Assembly (NCBI RefSeq): GCF_013340285.1
Contig: NZ_BLVO01000013.1
Location: 1,321,689-1,385,688, forward strand
Length of the DNA: 64,000 nucleotides
Source of the DNA: Desulfovibrio subterraneus
GTDB lineage: Bacteria; Desulfobacterota; Desulfovibrionia; Desulfovibrionales; Desulfovibrionaceae
Direction of reading: 5' to 3'
The notes under the pieces were generated by a model, which saw nothing but the letters and a program-made list of their open reading frames with translations, did no database searches and was not told the origin of the DNA. Each line of letters opens with the position of its first letter. Position 1 is the stretch's first letter. This document shows, piece after piece, positions 43,801-53,616 of this stretch. Both the position numbers and the translations under genes were made by a program.

Positions 43801-45216
43801 TCAGTTTCTTTTCGTAAGGCCGTACTTGCGGAGCTTGTATTGCAGCGTACGCCTGCTTATGCCAAGTGCGTCTGCAGTCCTTTCGCGGTGGCCGCCCTGA
43901 GCCTCCAATGCATCCATAAGGGCAATGCGCTCGGCGTCGTCAAGGGTTCTCGGCCTGCTGCGGGGAATAATCCTTTCCGGTTCAGGCTCGGCCATTCTGC
44001 TGAAGGAAGAAGGCGCCGATTCCGCCGTGAGCGCGAGCCGCATCTCACCGGCATGGAATTGTCCGGGCAGTGATTCCATACCCAGAATTTCCGACCGGGA
44101 CAGGATAAGCGCCCGTTCAAGCACGTTTTCCAGTTCACGCACGTTGCCCGGCCAGTCATATTCCATGAGCGCCTGCATGAAGTCGGGGCTGACCGTTCTG
44201 ATATCCTTGCGATTCTTTTTGCCCAGCTTGTCCAGCAACCGGCTGACCAGAAGCGGAATATCATCTTTGCGTTCCCGCAACGAGGGAGAGACAATCTCAA
44301 GCACATTCAGGCGGAAATAGAGATCCTCGCGGAATTCACCCCGGGCAATTGCCTCGCGCAAGTTCTTGTTTGTGGCTGCGATGATACGCACATCAACCTC
44401 CACCGGACGCACGGCACCAAGAGGCTCCACCACCCGCTCCTGCAATGCCCGCAACAACTTGGCCTGCAGTTCAACCGGCATTTCACCGACTTCGTCGAGG
44501 AAAAGCGTTCCCCCGCGTGCCAGCTGGAACCTGCCGGGTTTGTCCTTGATGGCACCGGTAAAAGCACCTTTTACGTACCCGAAAAGTTCGCTTTCCAAGA
44601 GATTGCTCGGCAGCGCCGCACAATTCACCTTGACCAGTGTGTTGGGTGAACGGGGGCTGGCCTCATGAAGGGCTTCAGCTATCAACTCCTTGCCGGTTCC
44701 TGATTCGCCCATGATAAGCACCGTCGCCTCAGAAGGACCGGCCTGACGGATAAGTTCCAGCAGATGCACCATGGCAGGACTGCTGCCCACAATGCGCTCC
44801 GAAGGATCACCGGCAGCCAGCTTTTTGCGCAGGTTCTCGTTCTCAGAGAGCAGTCTTCCGTATTCGTAGGCTTTTTCCAGAACCGCAACGAGTTCTTCGT
44901 TGTCCGCAGGCTTTGACAGGTAGTCGAAGGCGCCGCGCTTCATGGCTTCTACAGCCGAACCGACAGTACCGTAGGCAGTGAGCATGATGACGGGCAGACT
45001 GGGGCGTATCTCCTGAATACGGGCAAGCGCTTCGCTGCCGCTCATTCCGGGCATACGCATATCAAGCAGTACCACGCTGGCCTCGTTATGCAGCAGGTAA
45101 TCGATTCCGGCTTCTCCGGAACCTGCCTCGGCCACAAACCAGCCTGCGTCTTCCATAACGGCACGCATCATGAGACGCAGGCCGGGTTCGTCATCAATAA
45201 CCAGTAATTTCTTCAT
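43801..45216 (-). CDS. NtrC-family sigma-54-dependent response regulator
   Basis: 471 aa from the ATG at 45216, which shares one base with the kinase's stop (TGATG) and has GGAGT upstream. Receiver domain (about 1-120) with Asp52 as phosphorylation site in LLDMRMPGMSG. AAA+ domain (about 135-375) with Walker A GESGTGKE, the sigma-54 contact loop GAFTGA and Walker B GGTLFLDEVGEMP. C-terminal Fis-type HTH (TADALGISRRTLQYKLRKYG). Activates sigma-54 promoters when phosphorylated by the adjacent kinase. Closest in layout to ZraR/AtoC. Confidence 0.95.
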   Translation of the reverse strand: MKKLLVIDDEPGLRLMMRAVMEDAGWFVAEAGSGEAGIDYLLHNEASVVLLDMRMPGMSGSEALARIQEIRPSLPVIMLTAYGTVGSAVEAMKRGAFDYLSKPADNEELVAVLEKAYEYGRLLSENENLRKKLAAGDPSERIVGSSPAMVHLLELIRQAGPSEATVLIMGESGTGKELIAEALHEASPRSPNTLVKVNCAALPSNLLESELFGYVKGAFTGAIKDKPGRFQLARGGTLFLDEVGEMPVELQAKLLRALQERVVEPLGAVRPVEVDVRIIAATNKNLREAIARGEFREDLYFRLNVLEIVSPSLRERKDDIPLLVSRLLDKLGKKNRKDIRTVSPDFMQALMEYDWPGNVRELENVLERALILSRSEILGMESLPGQFHAGEMRLALTAESAPSSFSRMAEPEPERIIPRSRPRTLDDAERIALMDALEAQGGHRERTADALGISRRTLQYKLRKYGLTKRN

Positions 45217-46922
45217 CATGCACTCCAATCATGATCCGCATGGTCGCTATCGGGGAAGAACAGAGCCACAGTGGTACCGCGCCCCTGTTCCGATTCGATA
45301 AGGGCCTTACCGGCGTGCTCGCGCATGGTTTTATGCACCAGCGCAAGGCCCAGCCCGGTGCCTTTGGATTTTGTCGTAAAGAACGGTTCAAACGCCTGCT
45401 CTTTCTGCTCACGGGTCATCCCCGGGCCACTGTCGCGGACGAAGATCCACACGCCCTCATCACCGAAGGCGGATGCAATATGAATTTGTTTCGTCTCCAC
45501 TCCGCTCTCACCAAGAGCATCAAGGCTGTTCAGCACAAGATTGAGAACAGCCTGCTTGAGAAGATCCTCATCCGCCCGCACGGTCTGAGATTCAAGACTG
45601 ATATCAAGGGTCACGCCCTTGTCTTCAAGGTCCATGCGCACGAGGTTGCTGATGTCCTCCGAAAGCTGAATCAGGCTTATCTCGCCCGGCTGAACCGAAC
45701 GGGGGCGTGAAAGATAGAGAAGGTCGGTGATAACACGATTAAGCCTGTCCGCCTCGCGGATCATCGTTTGAGCATACGTTTCGTCAGGTGTGCTGCCCTT
45801 GAACTTCTTGGCAAAATACTGGGCAAAACCTCGCAGGGAACTCAAGGGGTTGCGGATTTCGTGAGCCACACCTGCCGCCAGCGTGCCGAGTGCGGCCATT
45901 TTTTCAGCATCGGCCAGACTCTTTTCAAGTTCGCGCATACGGGTACGGTCACGGATAATGACAAGGCGCGATCCCACCTCATCATGCTCACGCAGGGGAA
46001 CAGACAAAATTTCAAGGTGGGTCCCCTTGGCTGTTTTCCGCTGCCAGCCTGCGGCTGATCCTTCTTCCGGCGGCATGAGGCATTCGCCTATGTTGTCGGA
46101 AAGCTGGTCCAGTGCCAGACCGGCAAGACCGGAACCCTTGGCATCCAGAATGGTATGCGCTGCGGGGTTGGCTGCACGGATGACGTTATGAGGACTCACG
46201 ATAAGCAGGCCGTCCGGCAGGTTATCCAGCAGCTTGGCCTGAAAACGCTCAAGCTGCAGCGCCTTGCCCGCCAGTTCACGGCGTTTGAGCAGGCCCATGG
46301 CAAGAGCCCAGATGAACAGCGCTGCAGCGAGAATATATGCTGCCTGAAACAGCGCATTCTGCTTGAACCCCTGATACACGGCCATATGCTTTGACATGTC
46401 GAGACCGACCACAAGGAATGACGGAAGCGCCTTGCCTGCCGAATCCAGCCGGGCGGCACCGCCCAGCGCGGTATTTCGCGCGTAGACGTAGACCTTGTCC
46501 TTGCCGTAGGTGGCTCTGCCGGACCATTCACCCTGTTCCCGCAGCACGGTCAGGGCATCGGGGGGAAAGACAATGGTAGCCGTTTCGCTGCTGTTGTCGC
46601 GGGAAGTGATGACCCGCCCGCCCCGTTCATCGAGAATGCCCACAAAGACCACTTCACCGCTGCGTTCAAGCTCGCGGAAATACTCCGCCGTGCCGGGACG
46701 GAACAGTCCCGCGTCCGGCCGTGTAATAATGCCGGTTCGCAGCGAACTTTCAACAGCCTGCAACACGGATCGGGCGGAAAGCTGCAGGTGCAGGACCCCT
46801 GCCTCTTCCTGTCTGGACAAGGTCTGTCCGGTGGATATGATGAGAGAGAGCCCGATCGTCACCAGTGTCATCACGGCAATGATCAGGGTACTTCTTTCCT
46901 TGTTCAGATCTGCAACTTCCAT
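45216..46922 (-). CDS. Membrane sensor histidine kinase (ZraS/AtoS-like)
   Basis: 568 aa. Two membrane helices (about 12-31 and 190-212) enclose a ~155-residue periplasmic sensor. A PAS domain follows (about 225-330), then HisKA with His354 in AAGVAHEIRNPLSSLRG and an HATPase with NLVLNSLDALG, DSGPGM and GTGLGLALV. The sequence matches kinases that signal to NtrC-type regulators, here the gene overlapping its stop. What it senses is unknown. Its upstream region carries a dense cluster of TTGTGCA motifs. Confidence 0.94.
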   Translation of the reverse strand: MEVADLNKERSTLIIAVMTLVTIGLSLIISTGQTLSRQEEAGVLHLQLSARSVLQAVESSLRTGIITRPDAGLFRPGTAEYFRELERSGEVVFVGILDERGGRVITSRDNSSETATIVFPPDALTVLREQGEWSGRATYGKDKVYVYARNTALGGAARLDSAGKALPSFLVVGLDMSKHMAVYQGFKQNALFQAAYILAAALFIWALAMGLLKRRELAGKALQLERFQAKLLDNLPDGLLIVSPHNVIRAANPAAHTILDAKGSGLAGLALDQLSDNIGECLMPPEEGSAAGWQRKTAKGTHLEILSVPLREHDEVGSRLVIIRDRTRMRELEKSLADAEKMAALGTLAAGVAHEIRNPLSSLRGFAQYFAKKFKGSTPDETYAQTMIREADRLNRVITDLLYLSRPRSVQPGEISLIQLSEDISNLVRMDLEDKGVTLDISLESQTVRADEDLLKQAVLNLVLNSLDALGESGVETKQIHIASAFGDEGVWIFVRDSGPGMTREQKEQAFEPFFTTKSKGTGLGLALVHKTMREHAGKALIESEQGRGTTVALFFPDSDHADHDWSA

Positions 46923-47332
46923 GCATTATCCCGTTCTGTAATCTGAGAATCGTTCGGCATTACAATCCGGTGCCGTGTCACCCGGTGACACCACATCCCG
47001 CCTGCCATTGAAAAAGCCGTGCCAATTGTGCACGAATCTTCCTGCGTGCACCTGCACAAAAGAAATCAGACTAATAGACTGATTTTAAAGACTAATTATA
47101 ATATTCGCATATTGAACAGCTGTGCGCAGAAAAACTTGTGCAAAATTAGCCGTCCAGAAACTGCACAACATTGCACATGCTGCCCTCTTGTGCAACTTTA
47201 TGCACTTTTATGATCATTGCAAGTGCACAAGCCACCACGAGCTTTCTCTGTGACATACGGCATAGAAAAAGCCCCTGCACAAGCAGGCTCAACTATTGAA
47301 TCTCGGATCTGAAAGGAAGGAAGATAAAGGAA
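46923..47332. promoter_or_regulatory. Control region of the kinase-regulator operon with TTGTGCA cluster
   Basis: No gene. Between 47026 and 47230 there are six exact TTGTGCA/TGCACAA (47026, 47053, 47136, 47162, 47188 and 47224, first bases) and several near matches (GTGCAC 47046, TGTGCGCA 47121, TTGCACA 47171, TGCAC 47201). Such density is expected of operator or enhancer sites, plausibly for the adjacent NtrC-type regulator. Confidence 0.6.
47263..47289 (-). terminator. Terminator of the AsmA gene
   Basis: On the minus strand AGCCTGC-TTGT-GCAGGGGCT is followed by TTTTTC. The loop contains another TTGTGCA. Confidence 0.75.
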
Positions 47333-50300
47333 TCAGTTGGGGGAAGTGCCGTTGCCACCCATCCGGCCCAGCATTTCGAGCGCCTTGAAAGGCGTGGTGA
47401 TGACGTGCTTGAAAATATTGAACACGCTGCCGCCCAGTTTTTCAATGGTTCTGGGAATGATCTCCGCCCCCCGTATGGAGGTTTTGGGAGCGGCCAAAGG
47501 ACCATATATGCGCACGGGAAACGTTGGTACTTCCGCATAGGTCACGTTAACACTATAATCGAGATACTTACGCGAAAGATCAACAATTCCGCCCCCCTTC
47601 ATGGAGACGAACAGCGAATCCAGCTTCATGTTATCGTTACGCAGCACTCCCTTCTCCATGGAGCCTGAAGCCGAGGCTTTGGAAAAGGTCGTTCTCTGGC
47701 GGGTACCGTCGTTTCTCTTGCTCAGGCTGTAATAGCCGTCCGCTATATCGAACCCCCAGATACCATCCATCCTGCCCGGAATATCATCATTACTGCTCAG
47801 CATACCCGTCAGATCAAGCATCACAGAGGTTTTGCCGCCAATATAATCGTCTCCGGCAAGCCGCATGGCAACAGGTTCAAGATCAACTCCCTTCAGCTTG
47901 AGTGAAAGGTGCGAGTTGAGCGCCCTTCTGGTCAGAACAGTACCTGCCTGCTTTTCTTCGGAAAGACGGCCGGTAAACTCGCCCGTTAGCTTTCCTTTGT
48001 AAAAATCCGCGGAAAACGGAGCTATGGTCACAACGCCGCTGCCCACTTCCGTTTTGGCAGACACGGATGAGAGGTCCAGATTCTTGTAGGTCATTCTGCC
48101 GACGGCCACATCGCCGGCAAGATCGTATTCCCTCAGCCAGTCCAGCTTCCATGGCGCAGCCTGCACTGGTTTGCCGTTGGCCGGTGGCGGCAGATACCGG
48201 TCAAGATCGACAGCATCGGCCTTCAGGGAGTACCGCGCTACAAAGGGCTTACCGAGGGTAAAGGCCAGCTCGCCGGTCATACGGGAATTATCAACGCCTA
48301 TCTTCATGTCCCGCAGCGAGATATTGCCGGATTCCACGTGGAATCCGGACTGCAGCTGACCAAACGACAGGGCACGCATATCCGCAGTGTTCCACAGCGT
48401 TGCACCAAGTTCTGTCAGGGTCTTGCGCAGGTCAATTTCATCCGTAGCTATGGAACCGTCCCACACGGATGATCCGAGCAGGTTGCGGGCTGAAAGAGAT
48501 GCCCTGCCAGTGGCATAGGAGGTTTTCATCAGTCCGCCGGAAACCTTCATGGTTTCCTTGTCCAGATCGAAATCCAGCGCGCCGGTAAGGGTTGCATCCA
48601 TCTGCTTCTGCTGGCCGAACACGGCCACCGGACCACGCCAGCGTAGTTCGGAAGGAGCGCCGTTCACACGCACGGGAAGTCCTCTGGATGCATCGATAAC
48701 CACAGGACCGTTCAGGCGCAGGTCGTACCTATCGGAAGAGTTGGCCGGAACAAACTCCATCTGCATGTTCCAGTTGTAGGGCAGATAACGCTCCGCCTTG
48801 TCCGGATCGGGATGCGTGCTCTTGCCGGAAAGAATAACGGAACAGGACTTCAGCTCATGCCTTGGTTTAGTCCCGTCACGCTTGGCAACGGTCTGGATAT
48901 ACCCGTCTGTCAATGTGGCTTCGGCTTTGCCTTCCAGACCGGCGACCATGCCCCATACCGTGTGAGCGCCCGACTTCACTGTGGCCTTGCCGCTCAGACG
49001 GCCGCCGATAACCTCTTCACCCGTAGCAAGCTTGCTTACTTCGCGCATGCGCACATTGTTCACGCTGACATCCAGCTCCAAAATATCGCGAATACTGAGC
49101 CGCGAATCGATAGAGCCGTCATAGAACGAGTCTATGGTGTACGAAGTGTACGTTCCCGTTTTCGGCATGGGCCAGCAGCGGAAGGCAAGTCCCTGCATTT
49201 CAAAGGAACGGGCAACGGCCTTGTCGGCCCTGACGCGAATGTCATAGCCAAGGTCGTCATCGGGATTATCATCAGGCTCAAGGTCGGCTGCAAAGACGGC
49301 CTTTCCGGGACGCGCGGGCATGGGCAACTTTGCCGGAGGGTTTTCCCGCATTTCGGGGAAAACCTTGTTCACATCCATGAAGGGACCGGACACATCAATG
49401 AATATCTCAGGCTTGGAAAAGTCGGCCACAGCCCCTTTACCCTTGAAGGCCATTCCGAGAATCTTCACGTCCAGAGAATCCACCTGCAGGCCCTTGCGGT
49501 CCATACGCAGGCTCATGGTTCCATCAAGAGAATCAAGGGCGTGCTGAAGGCTTGTGGGCAGCAGCTCGCCGAATGCGAACCAGTAAGGCAGGCTCAATGC
49601 ATGGACTGAAGCGGTACCGGCAAGCTGCCAGTCCTGCGACGTGCAGTTAGCCATCCGCAGGTCTGCATCCAGTCCGAGACCGTCAATATTGACATCATGC
49701 AGCACGATTTCGGCAAGACGTTCCGCAGGAGTGAAAGCGACTTTTGTCTTCAGGTTTACAGGCAGCACCCTGTCCCTCACGGCCATGGTGCCTTTTGCGG
49801 AAACAGTGCTGCGCACAGCCACCGGCGAAAAGGAGCCGGGCGCAAAATCCGCCGCTCCGGTGGAGATAAAGGCGATATTCGCATGACCGTATGAGCTGTC
49901 GATGGTGCCGCTTCCTTCCCACACCCCGCGCCCGTTCATATCGGCTTCCAGCTCAAGGCGGGAGAGGCGGACAAAGGGAGCGGTGGCATTTGCGGAAACA
50001 GCCGAGGCATCGGCCCATTCGAAGAAGCCGTTTTCAATGATCACGCCGGTGAACGAGATAGCTTTGAGAGAATAATCCGGGTCGCTTTTTCCGGTACTGT
50101 TCTGGCTGAAGCTCCCGGCAGCCTTGCGGTACATGTTCTGCCATGGCGCAGTGCCGTTGTGCATTGTTTTCAGCGTAACGGAGGGACCGACAAGCGTTAT
50201 GTCGGCAAATTCGACGGAGCGGGAAAGGAGAGGTTTGAGGCGAACGGCCGCATACAAGGCATCTATGCGGACCACTTCGGTCTTTTCGTCCGGCTCTCTG

Positions 50301-50560
50301 AGGACCATATCGTCCAGCTCAAGAGACAGCCACGGATAAAACGAAAGAGCTATACCGCCTTCAATGCGGCATTCCCCGCCAGTCAGTGCGGATATACGCT
50401 CTTCAATACGCGTACGCAGAGCTTCCGTATCCAGAAGGCTCGTAAGGACCATGGCCGCACCGCCCGCAATAAGCAGGGCAAACAGCACAAGGATAATCAG
50501 AATTCTCGCAATACTGCGCAACAGCCGGCTCCTGACAGAAGTCAAATTCAGGCGCATCAT
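47333..50560 (-). CDS. AsmA-family protein
   Basis: 1075 aa. One N-terminal membrane helix (about 18-42), then a long periplasmic region of beta-rich repeats, with the AsmA C-terminal features GFDIADGYYSLSKRN, DSLFVSMKGGGIVDL and FPVRIYGPLAAPKTSI. AsmA-like proteins are bridge-like proteins linked to lipid transport to, or assembly of, the outer membrane. Starts at one of two adjacent ATGs (50560 or 50557), with no clear ribosome site. It ends 26 bases after the stop of the GGDEF-EAL gene, on the same strand, so it is probably co-transcribed with it. Confidence 0.9.
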   Translation of the reverse strand: MMRLNLTSVRSRLLRSIARILIILVLFALLIAGGAAMVLTSLLDTEALRTRIEERISALTGGECRIEGGIALSFYPWLSLELDDMVLREPDEKTEVVRIDALYAAVRLKPLLSRSVEFADITLVGPSVTLKTMHNGTAPWQNMYRKAAGSFSQNSTGKSDPDYSLKAISFTGVIIENGFFEWADASAVSANATAPFVRLSRLELEADMNGRGVWEGSGTIDSSYGHANIAFISTGAADFAPGSFSPVAVRSTVSAKGTMAVRDRVLPVNLKTKVAFTPAERLAEIVLHDVNIDGLGLDADLRMANCTSQDWQLAGTASVHALSLPYWFAFGELLPTSLQHALDSLDGTMSLRMDRKGLQVDSLDVKILGMAFKGKGAVADFSKPEIFIDVSGPFMDVNKVFPEMRENPPAKLPMPARPGKAVFAADLEPDDNPDDDLGYDIRVRADKAVARSFEMQGLAFRCWPMPKTGTYTSYTIDSFYDGSIDSRLSIRDILELDVSVNNVRMREVSKLATGEEVIGGRLSGKATVKSGAHTVWGMVAGLEGKAEATLTDGYIQTVAKRDGTKPRHELKSCSVILSGKSTHPDPDKAERYLPYNWNMQMEFVPANSSDRYDLRLNGPVVIDASRGLPVRVNGAPSELRWRGPVAVFGQQKQMDATLTGALDFDLDKETMKVSGGLMKTSYATGRASLSARNLLGSSVWDGSIATDEIDLRKTLTELGATLWNTADMRALSFGQLQSGFHVESGNISLRDMKIGVDNSRMTGELAFTLGKPFVARYSLKADAVDLDRYLPPPANGKPVQAAPWKLDWLREYDLAGDVAVGRMTYKNLDLSSVSAKTEVGSGVVTIAPFSADFYKGKLTGEFTGRLSEEKQAGTVLTRRALNSHLSLKLKGVDLEPVAMRLAGDDYIGGKTSVMLDLTGMLSSNDDIPGRMDGIWGFDIADGYYSLSKRNDGTRQRTTFSKASASGSMEKGVLRNDNMKLDSLFVSMKGGGIVDLSRKYLDYSVNVTYAEVPTFPVRIYGPLAAPKTSIRGAEIIPRTIEKLGGSVFNIFKHVITTPFKALEMLGRMGGNGTSPN

Positions 50561-50586
50561 GTGGATTCGGATGCACTACGAACCCA

Positions 50587-53500
50587 TCATAGTCCTGAAA
50601 CATCCTTAAATCCACCTGATTCAGCCGTGAATCTGAGGTATGCCAGAGGGGCCTCCATTGCAAGCAGAGAGTCAACTTCTGCCACAGAAAGACTGGCGGA
50701 ATACAAAAATCCCTGCAGATAGCGGCATTCCATATCGTCAAGAACCTGTTCCTGATGCAGACACTCCACTCCTTCCGCAATCACATCCAGCCCAAGGCTG
50801 TTACCCAGAGAAAGAATGCTGCGTACAATGGAACGTCCTTCTCTGTCGTTCTGCAGTTGCGCAACAAAGGAACGGTCGATTTTTATTATATCCACAGGCA
50901 ACCGCTGCAGATAGCTGAGAGAGGAATACCCCGTTCCGAAATCATCAATACACATGCGCACCCCGAACGTGCGAAGGCGCGAAACGGTATCCGCCACCAC
51001 GCTCATCTGCTCCATCAGCACGCTTTCAGTTATCTCAAAGCGCAGATATTCCGGATTGGCATTCCATTCGCGGATAAGCTGTTCCACATGACCGGCAAAG
51101 TCCGGCTGCATGAACTGCCTGCCGGAAATGTTGATGCAGACATACAGGCTGCCTCTGTGGGCAATGCCCTCCGGCACGTTCCATTTCTTCAGGTCGGTCA
51201 CGGCCTGTTCGAAGACGAAATCTCCGATATCCGTTATCAGGCCCGAATCTTCGGCCAGCGGAATGAATTCGGCGGGTGAAATGGATCCCAGATATTCGTG
51301 ATTCCAGCGCACAAGCGCCTCGAATCCGCAGATTCTGCTCTCCGCCAGATCAATGATGGGCTGGTATTCCAGATACAATTCTCTGCGCTCAACGGCCTTG
51401 CGCAACTCGGTTTCCAGAGCCATGAGTCGCAGCACCGCCTCGTGCATGCGCTGGTTGAACACCTTGAAGCGCGACTTGCCCAGCTCTTTGGCGCGATACA
51501 TGGCTGTGTCGGCATCGCGCAGCACTTCCTGCGGGTTTTCATAGCGCTCGGTCTTGAGCACAATGCCCACGCTGGCAGAAGTGAATACCTCATGTCCGCC
51601 CAATGACACCGGCACACTCAGCATTTCCATAATCCGGCGGGATATGCGCACGGCCTCCCGGGGCGCGCTGATCTCTTCCAGAAGAATGGCAAACTCGTCG
51701 CCGCCGAAACGGGCCACAGTATCCACCTCACGCACGCACCTGCGCAACTGCTCGGCCACATGACACAGCAGCTCGTCGCCTATGGAATGCCCGAGACTGT
51801 CATTGATCACCTTGAAACGGTCCAGATCAAGATACAGAACGGCAAAGGCGTAATCACTCCTGCGCTGCACGCGGGAAAGCGCCATGGCAAGATGATCCTG
51901 AAACAGCATGCGGTTGGGCAGCCCTGTAAGCGGGTCGTGATAAGCCTGATGCTCCAGCCGCGCCAGCGCTTCCTTACGCACGGTCATATCTTCGATGAAC
52001 CCTTCATAATAGAGCAGGCGGCCATCACGGTCATGCACGGCACGGGCGTTTGCGGTTATCCAGATAAGTCCGCCGCAACGCCTGCGTGCTTTGAATTCGA
52101 AGGCATTCACCCTGCCCTCGGCTCCCACAGTTTCCACAAAGGCCTTGCGGTCCTCCTGACGGGCGTAGATGTCCAGTGCCACGTCACGCACTTCCGCAAT
52201 CAGTTCCTGTGGCGATGAATATCCGAAAATACGAGCCAGAGCAGGGTTTGCATTCAGCAGCCTGCCTTCCGGCGAGGTCTGAAAAATACCTTCTATGGAG
52301 TTCTCGAAAATGGACCGGTAGCGTTCTTCCGTTCGCCGCAGAGCCTGCTCAACCACCTTGCGTTCGGCATTTTCCAGCATAAGCTGGGAGTTCATGCGCG
52401 ACAGCTCGCGTGTGCGTTCAGCTACCTTGAGCTCCAGCACATCGTGTGATTTGCGCAGGCTCTCCTGAATCCGTCTGCGTTCGGTCACATCCCGCATGAG
52501 GCACAGCAGGGAAACCACATTGTTGCGTTCAAAACAGACCATGGAAATCTCTGCCGGGAATGAACCACCATCTGCACGGAAGCAGTTTGCCTCGAACAGC
52601 TGCACTATCCGCGCACCATCTGCGTGTCCTTCGGCAAGCGCCCGCCGCAGGGCAGATATCAGTTCCGCATTCGCCTCGGGTAACGCATTGACGGCCAGTG
52701 CCTCTTCAACGGTGCATCCTTCCAGTCCCGAACAGCCGAACATGCGTTCCAGCGCGGGATTGGATTTGAAGACCCGCCCGTCTGCACTGAGAACCAGCAA
52801 CCCCTCAGTAATATTACCTATAATAGCAGAAACATAGGAGAGGGTTTCGGTCAGTTCCTCAGTCTTCTCCGCAACGGCGTTTTCCAGATTGCCCACAAGT
52901 GCCGCCAGATCGTGCGACATTGACTGCATGGTCTGCGCAAGCGCGCCGACCTCGTCATTGGTGCGAATATCGATGGAACCGGAAAAATCATGCGATGCCA
53001 CTCGGTTGGCATATTCCGTCAGGCGCATAAGCGGCATGGAAATAGAACGGATGAAGAGAAAGGCGACAATACCGCTCACCACGAAAATAACCATGGTGAT
53101 GCCCTGCTGCTGCAGCACGGACTGCCAGATGTAGTTGGTGATGATGGACCTGTCCATGCCGATGTAAACAAAGCCCGCTGCTCCGGCGAGAATGGGCATG
53201 CCTACATGGATGACGTCGCCCCGGGGCAGCGTGACATGCTGCACCAGAGTGCTGTCACTTAGGGGATCGCGGCTCCGGACAAGATTGACGGCAGCGAGAA
53301 CCTGTTCGGGAATGACGGGAATGAACGTGTGCGCCAGCACTTCACCATGCGCATCTGTAACCAGCACATAGGAAACGCCTTCCAGATCAAGGTACTGATC
53401 TATCTTGGACTGGATGAGCGCGGCGTCGCTTCTGGCAATGATGTCTATGTCAGAATGGGCAACGCTGCGGGCAATGGCCACGGCCTTGCTCTCGTATTCC

Positions 53501-53616
53501 TGCGTGAGCCGTTTATAGATCAGCCAGCCGGAATACGCGGCACTCACATTGGCCACCACACCGAAGAGAATGATAAAGAAAACGAGTGTCTTCCGGAACA
53601 GGCGTGAACGAATCAT
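50587..53616 (-). CDS. Membrane GGDEF-EAL protein with HAMP and two PAS domains
   Basis: 1009 aa from the ATG at 53616, which overlaps the stop of the binding-protein gene (ATGA). Membrane helices at about 8-30 and 175-197 enclose a periplasmic sensor. Then come HAMP (about 197-250), PAS (about 265-390), a coiled coil, a second PAS (about 440-565), GGDEF (about 570-735) with intact GGDEFA, and EAL (about 750-990) with FEALVRW, DDFGTGYSS and KIDRSF. Both c-di-GMP synthesis and degradation motifs look intact. The overlap with a periplasmic binding protein suggests that ligand binding is sensed by the periplasmic domain. Confidence 0.93.
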   Translation of the reverse strand: MIRSRLFRKTLVFFIILFGVVANVSAAYSGWLIYKRLTQEYESKAVAIARSVAHSDIDIIARSDAALIQSKIDQYLDLEGVSYVLVTDAHGEVLAHTFIPVIPEQVLAAVNLVRSRDPLSDSTLVQHVTLPRGDVIHVGMPILAGAAGFVYIGMDRSIITNYIWQSVLQQQGITMVIFVVSGIVAFLFIRSISMPLMRLTEYANRVASHDFSGSIDIRTNDEVGALAQTMQSMSHDLAALVGNLENAVAEKTEELTETLSYVSAIIGNITEGLLVLSADGRVFKSNPALERMFGCSGLEGCTVEEALAVNALPEANAELISALRRALAEGHADGARIVQLFEANCFRADGGSFPAEISMVCFERNNVVSLLCLMRDVTERRRIQESLRKSHDVLELKVAERTRELSRMNSQLMLENAERKVVEQALRRTEERYRSIFENSIEGIFQTSPEGRLLNANPALARIFGYSSPQELIAEVRDVALDIYARQEDRKAFVETVGAEGRVNAFEFKARRRCGGLIWITANARAVHDRDGRLLYYEGFIEDMTVRKEALARLEHQAYHDPLTGLPNRMLFQDHLAMALSRVQRRSDYAFAVLYLDLDRFKVINDSLGHSIGDELLCHVAEQLRRCVREVDTVARFGGDEFAILLEEISAPREAVRISRRIMEMLSVPVSLGGHEVFTSASVGIVLKTERYENPQEVLRDADTAMYRAKELGKSRFKVFNQRMHEAVLRLMALETELRKAVERRELYLEYQPIIDLAESRICGFEALVRWNHEYLGSISPAEFIPLAEDSGLITDIGDFVFEQAVTDLKKWNVPEGIAHRGSLYVCINISGRQFMQPDFAGHVEQLIREWNANPEYLRFEITESVLMEQMSVVADTVSRLRTFGVRMCIDDFGTGYSSLSYLQRLPVDIIKIDRSFVAQLQNDREGRSIVRSILSLGNSLGLDVIAEGVECLHQEQVLDDMECRYLQGFLYSASLSVAEVDSLLAMEAPLAYLRFTAESGGFKDVSGL

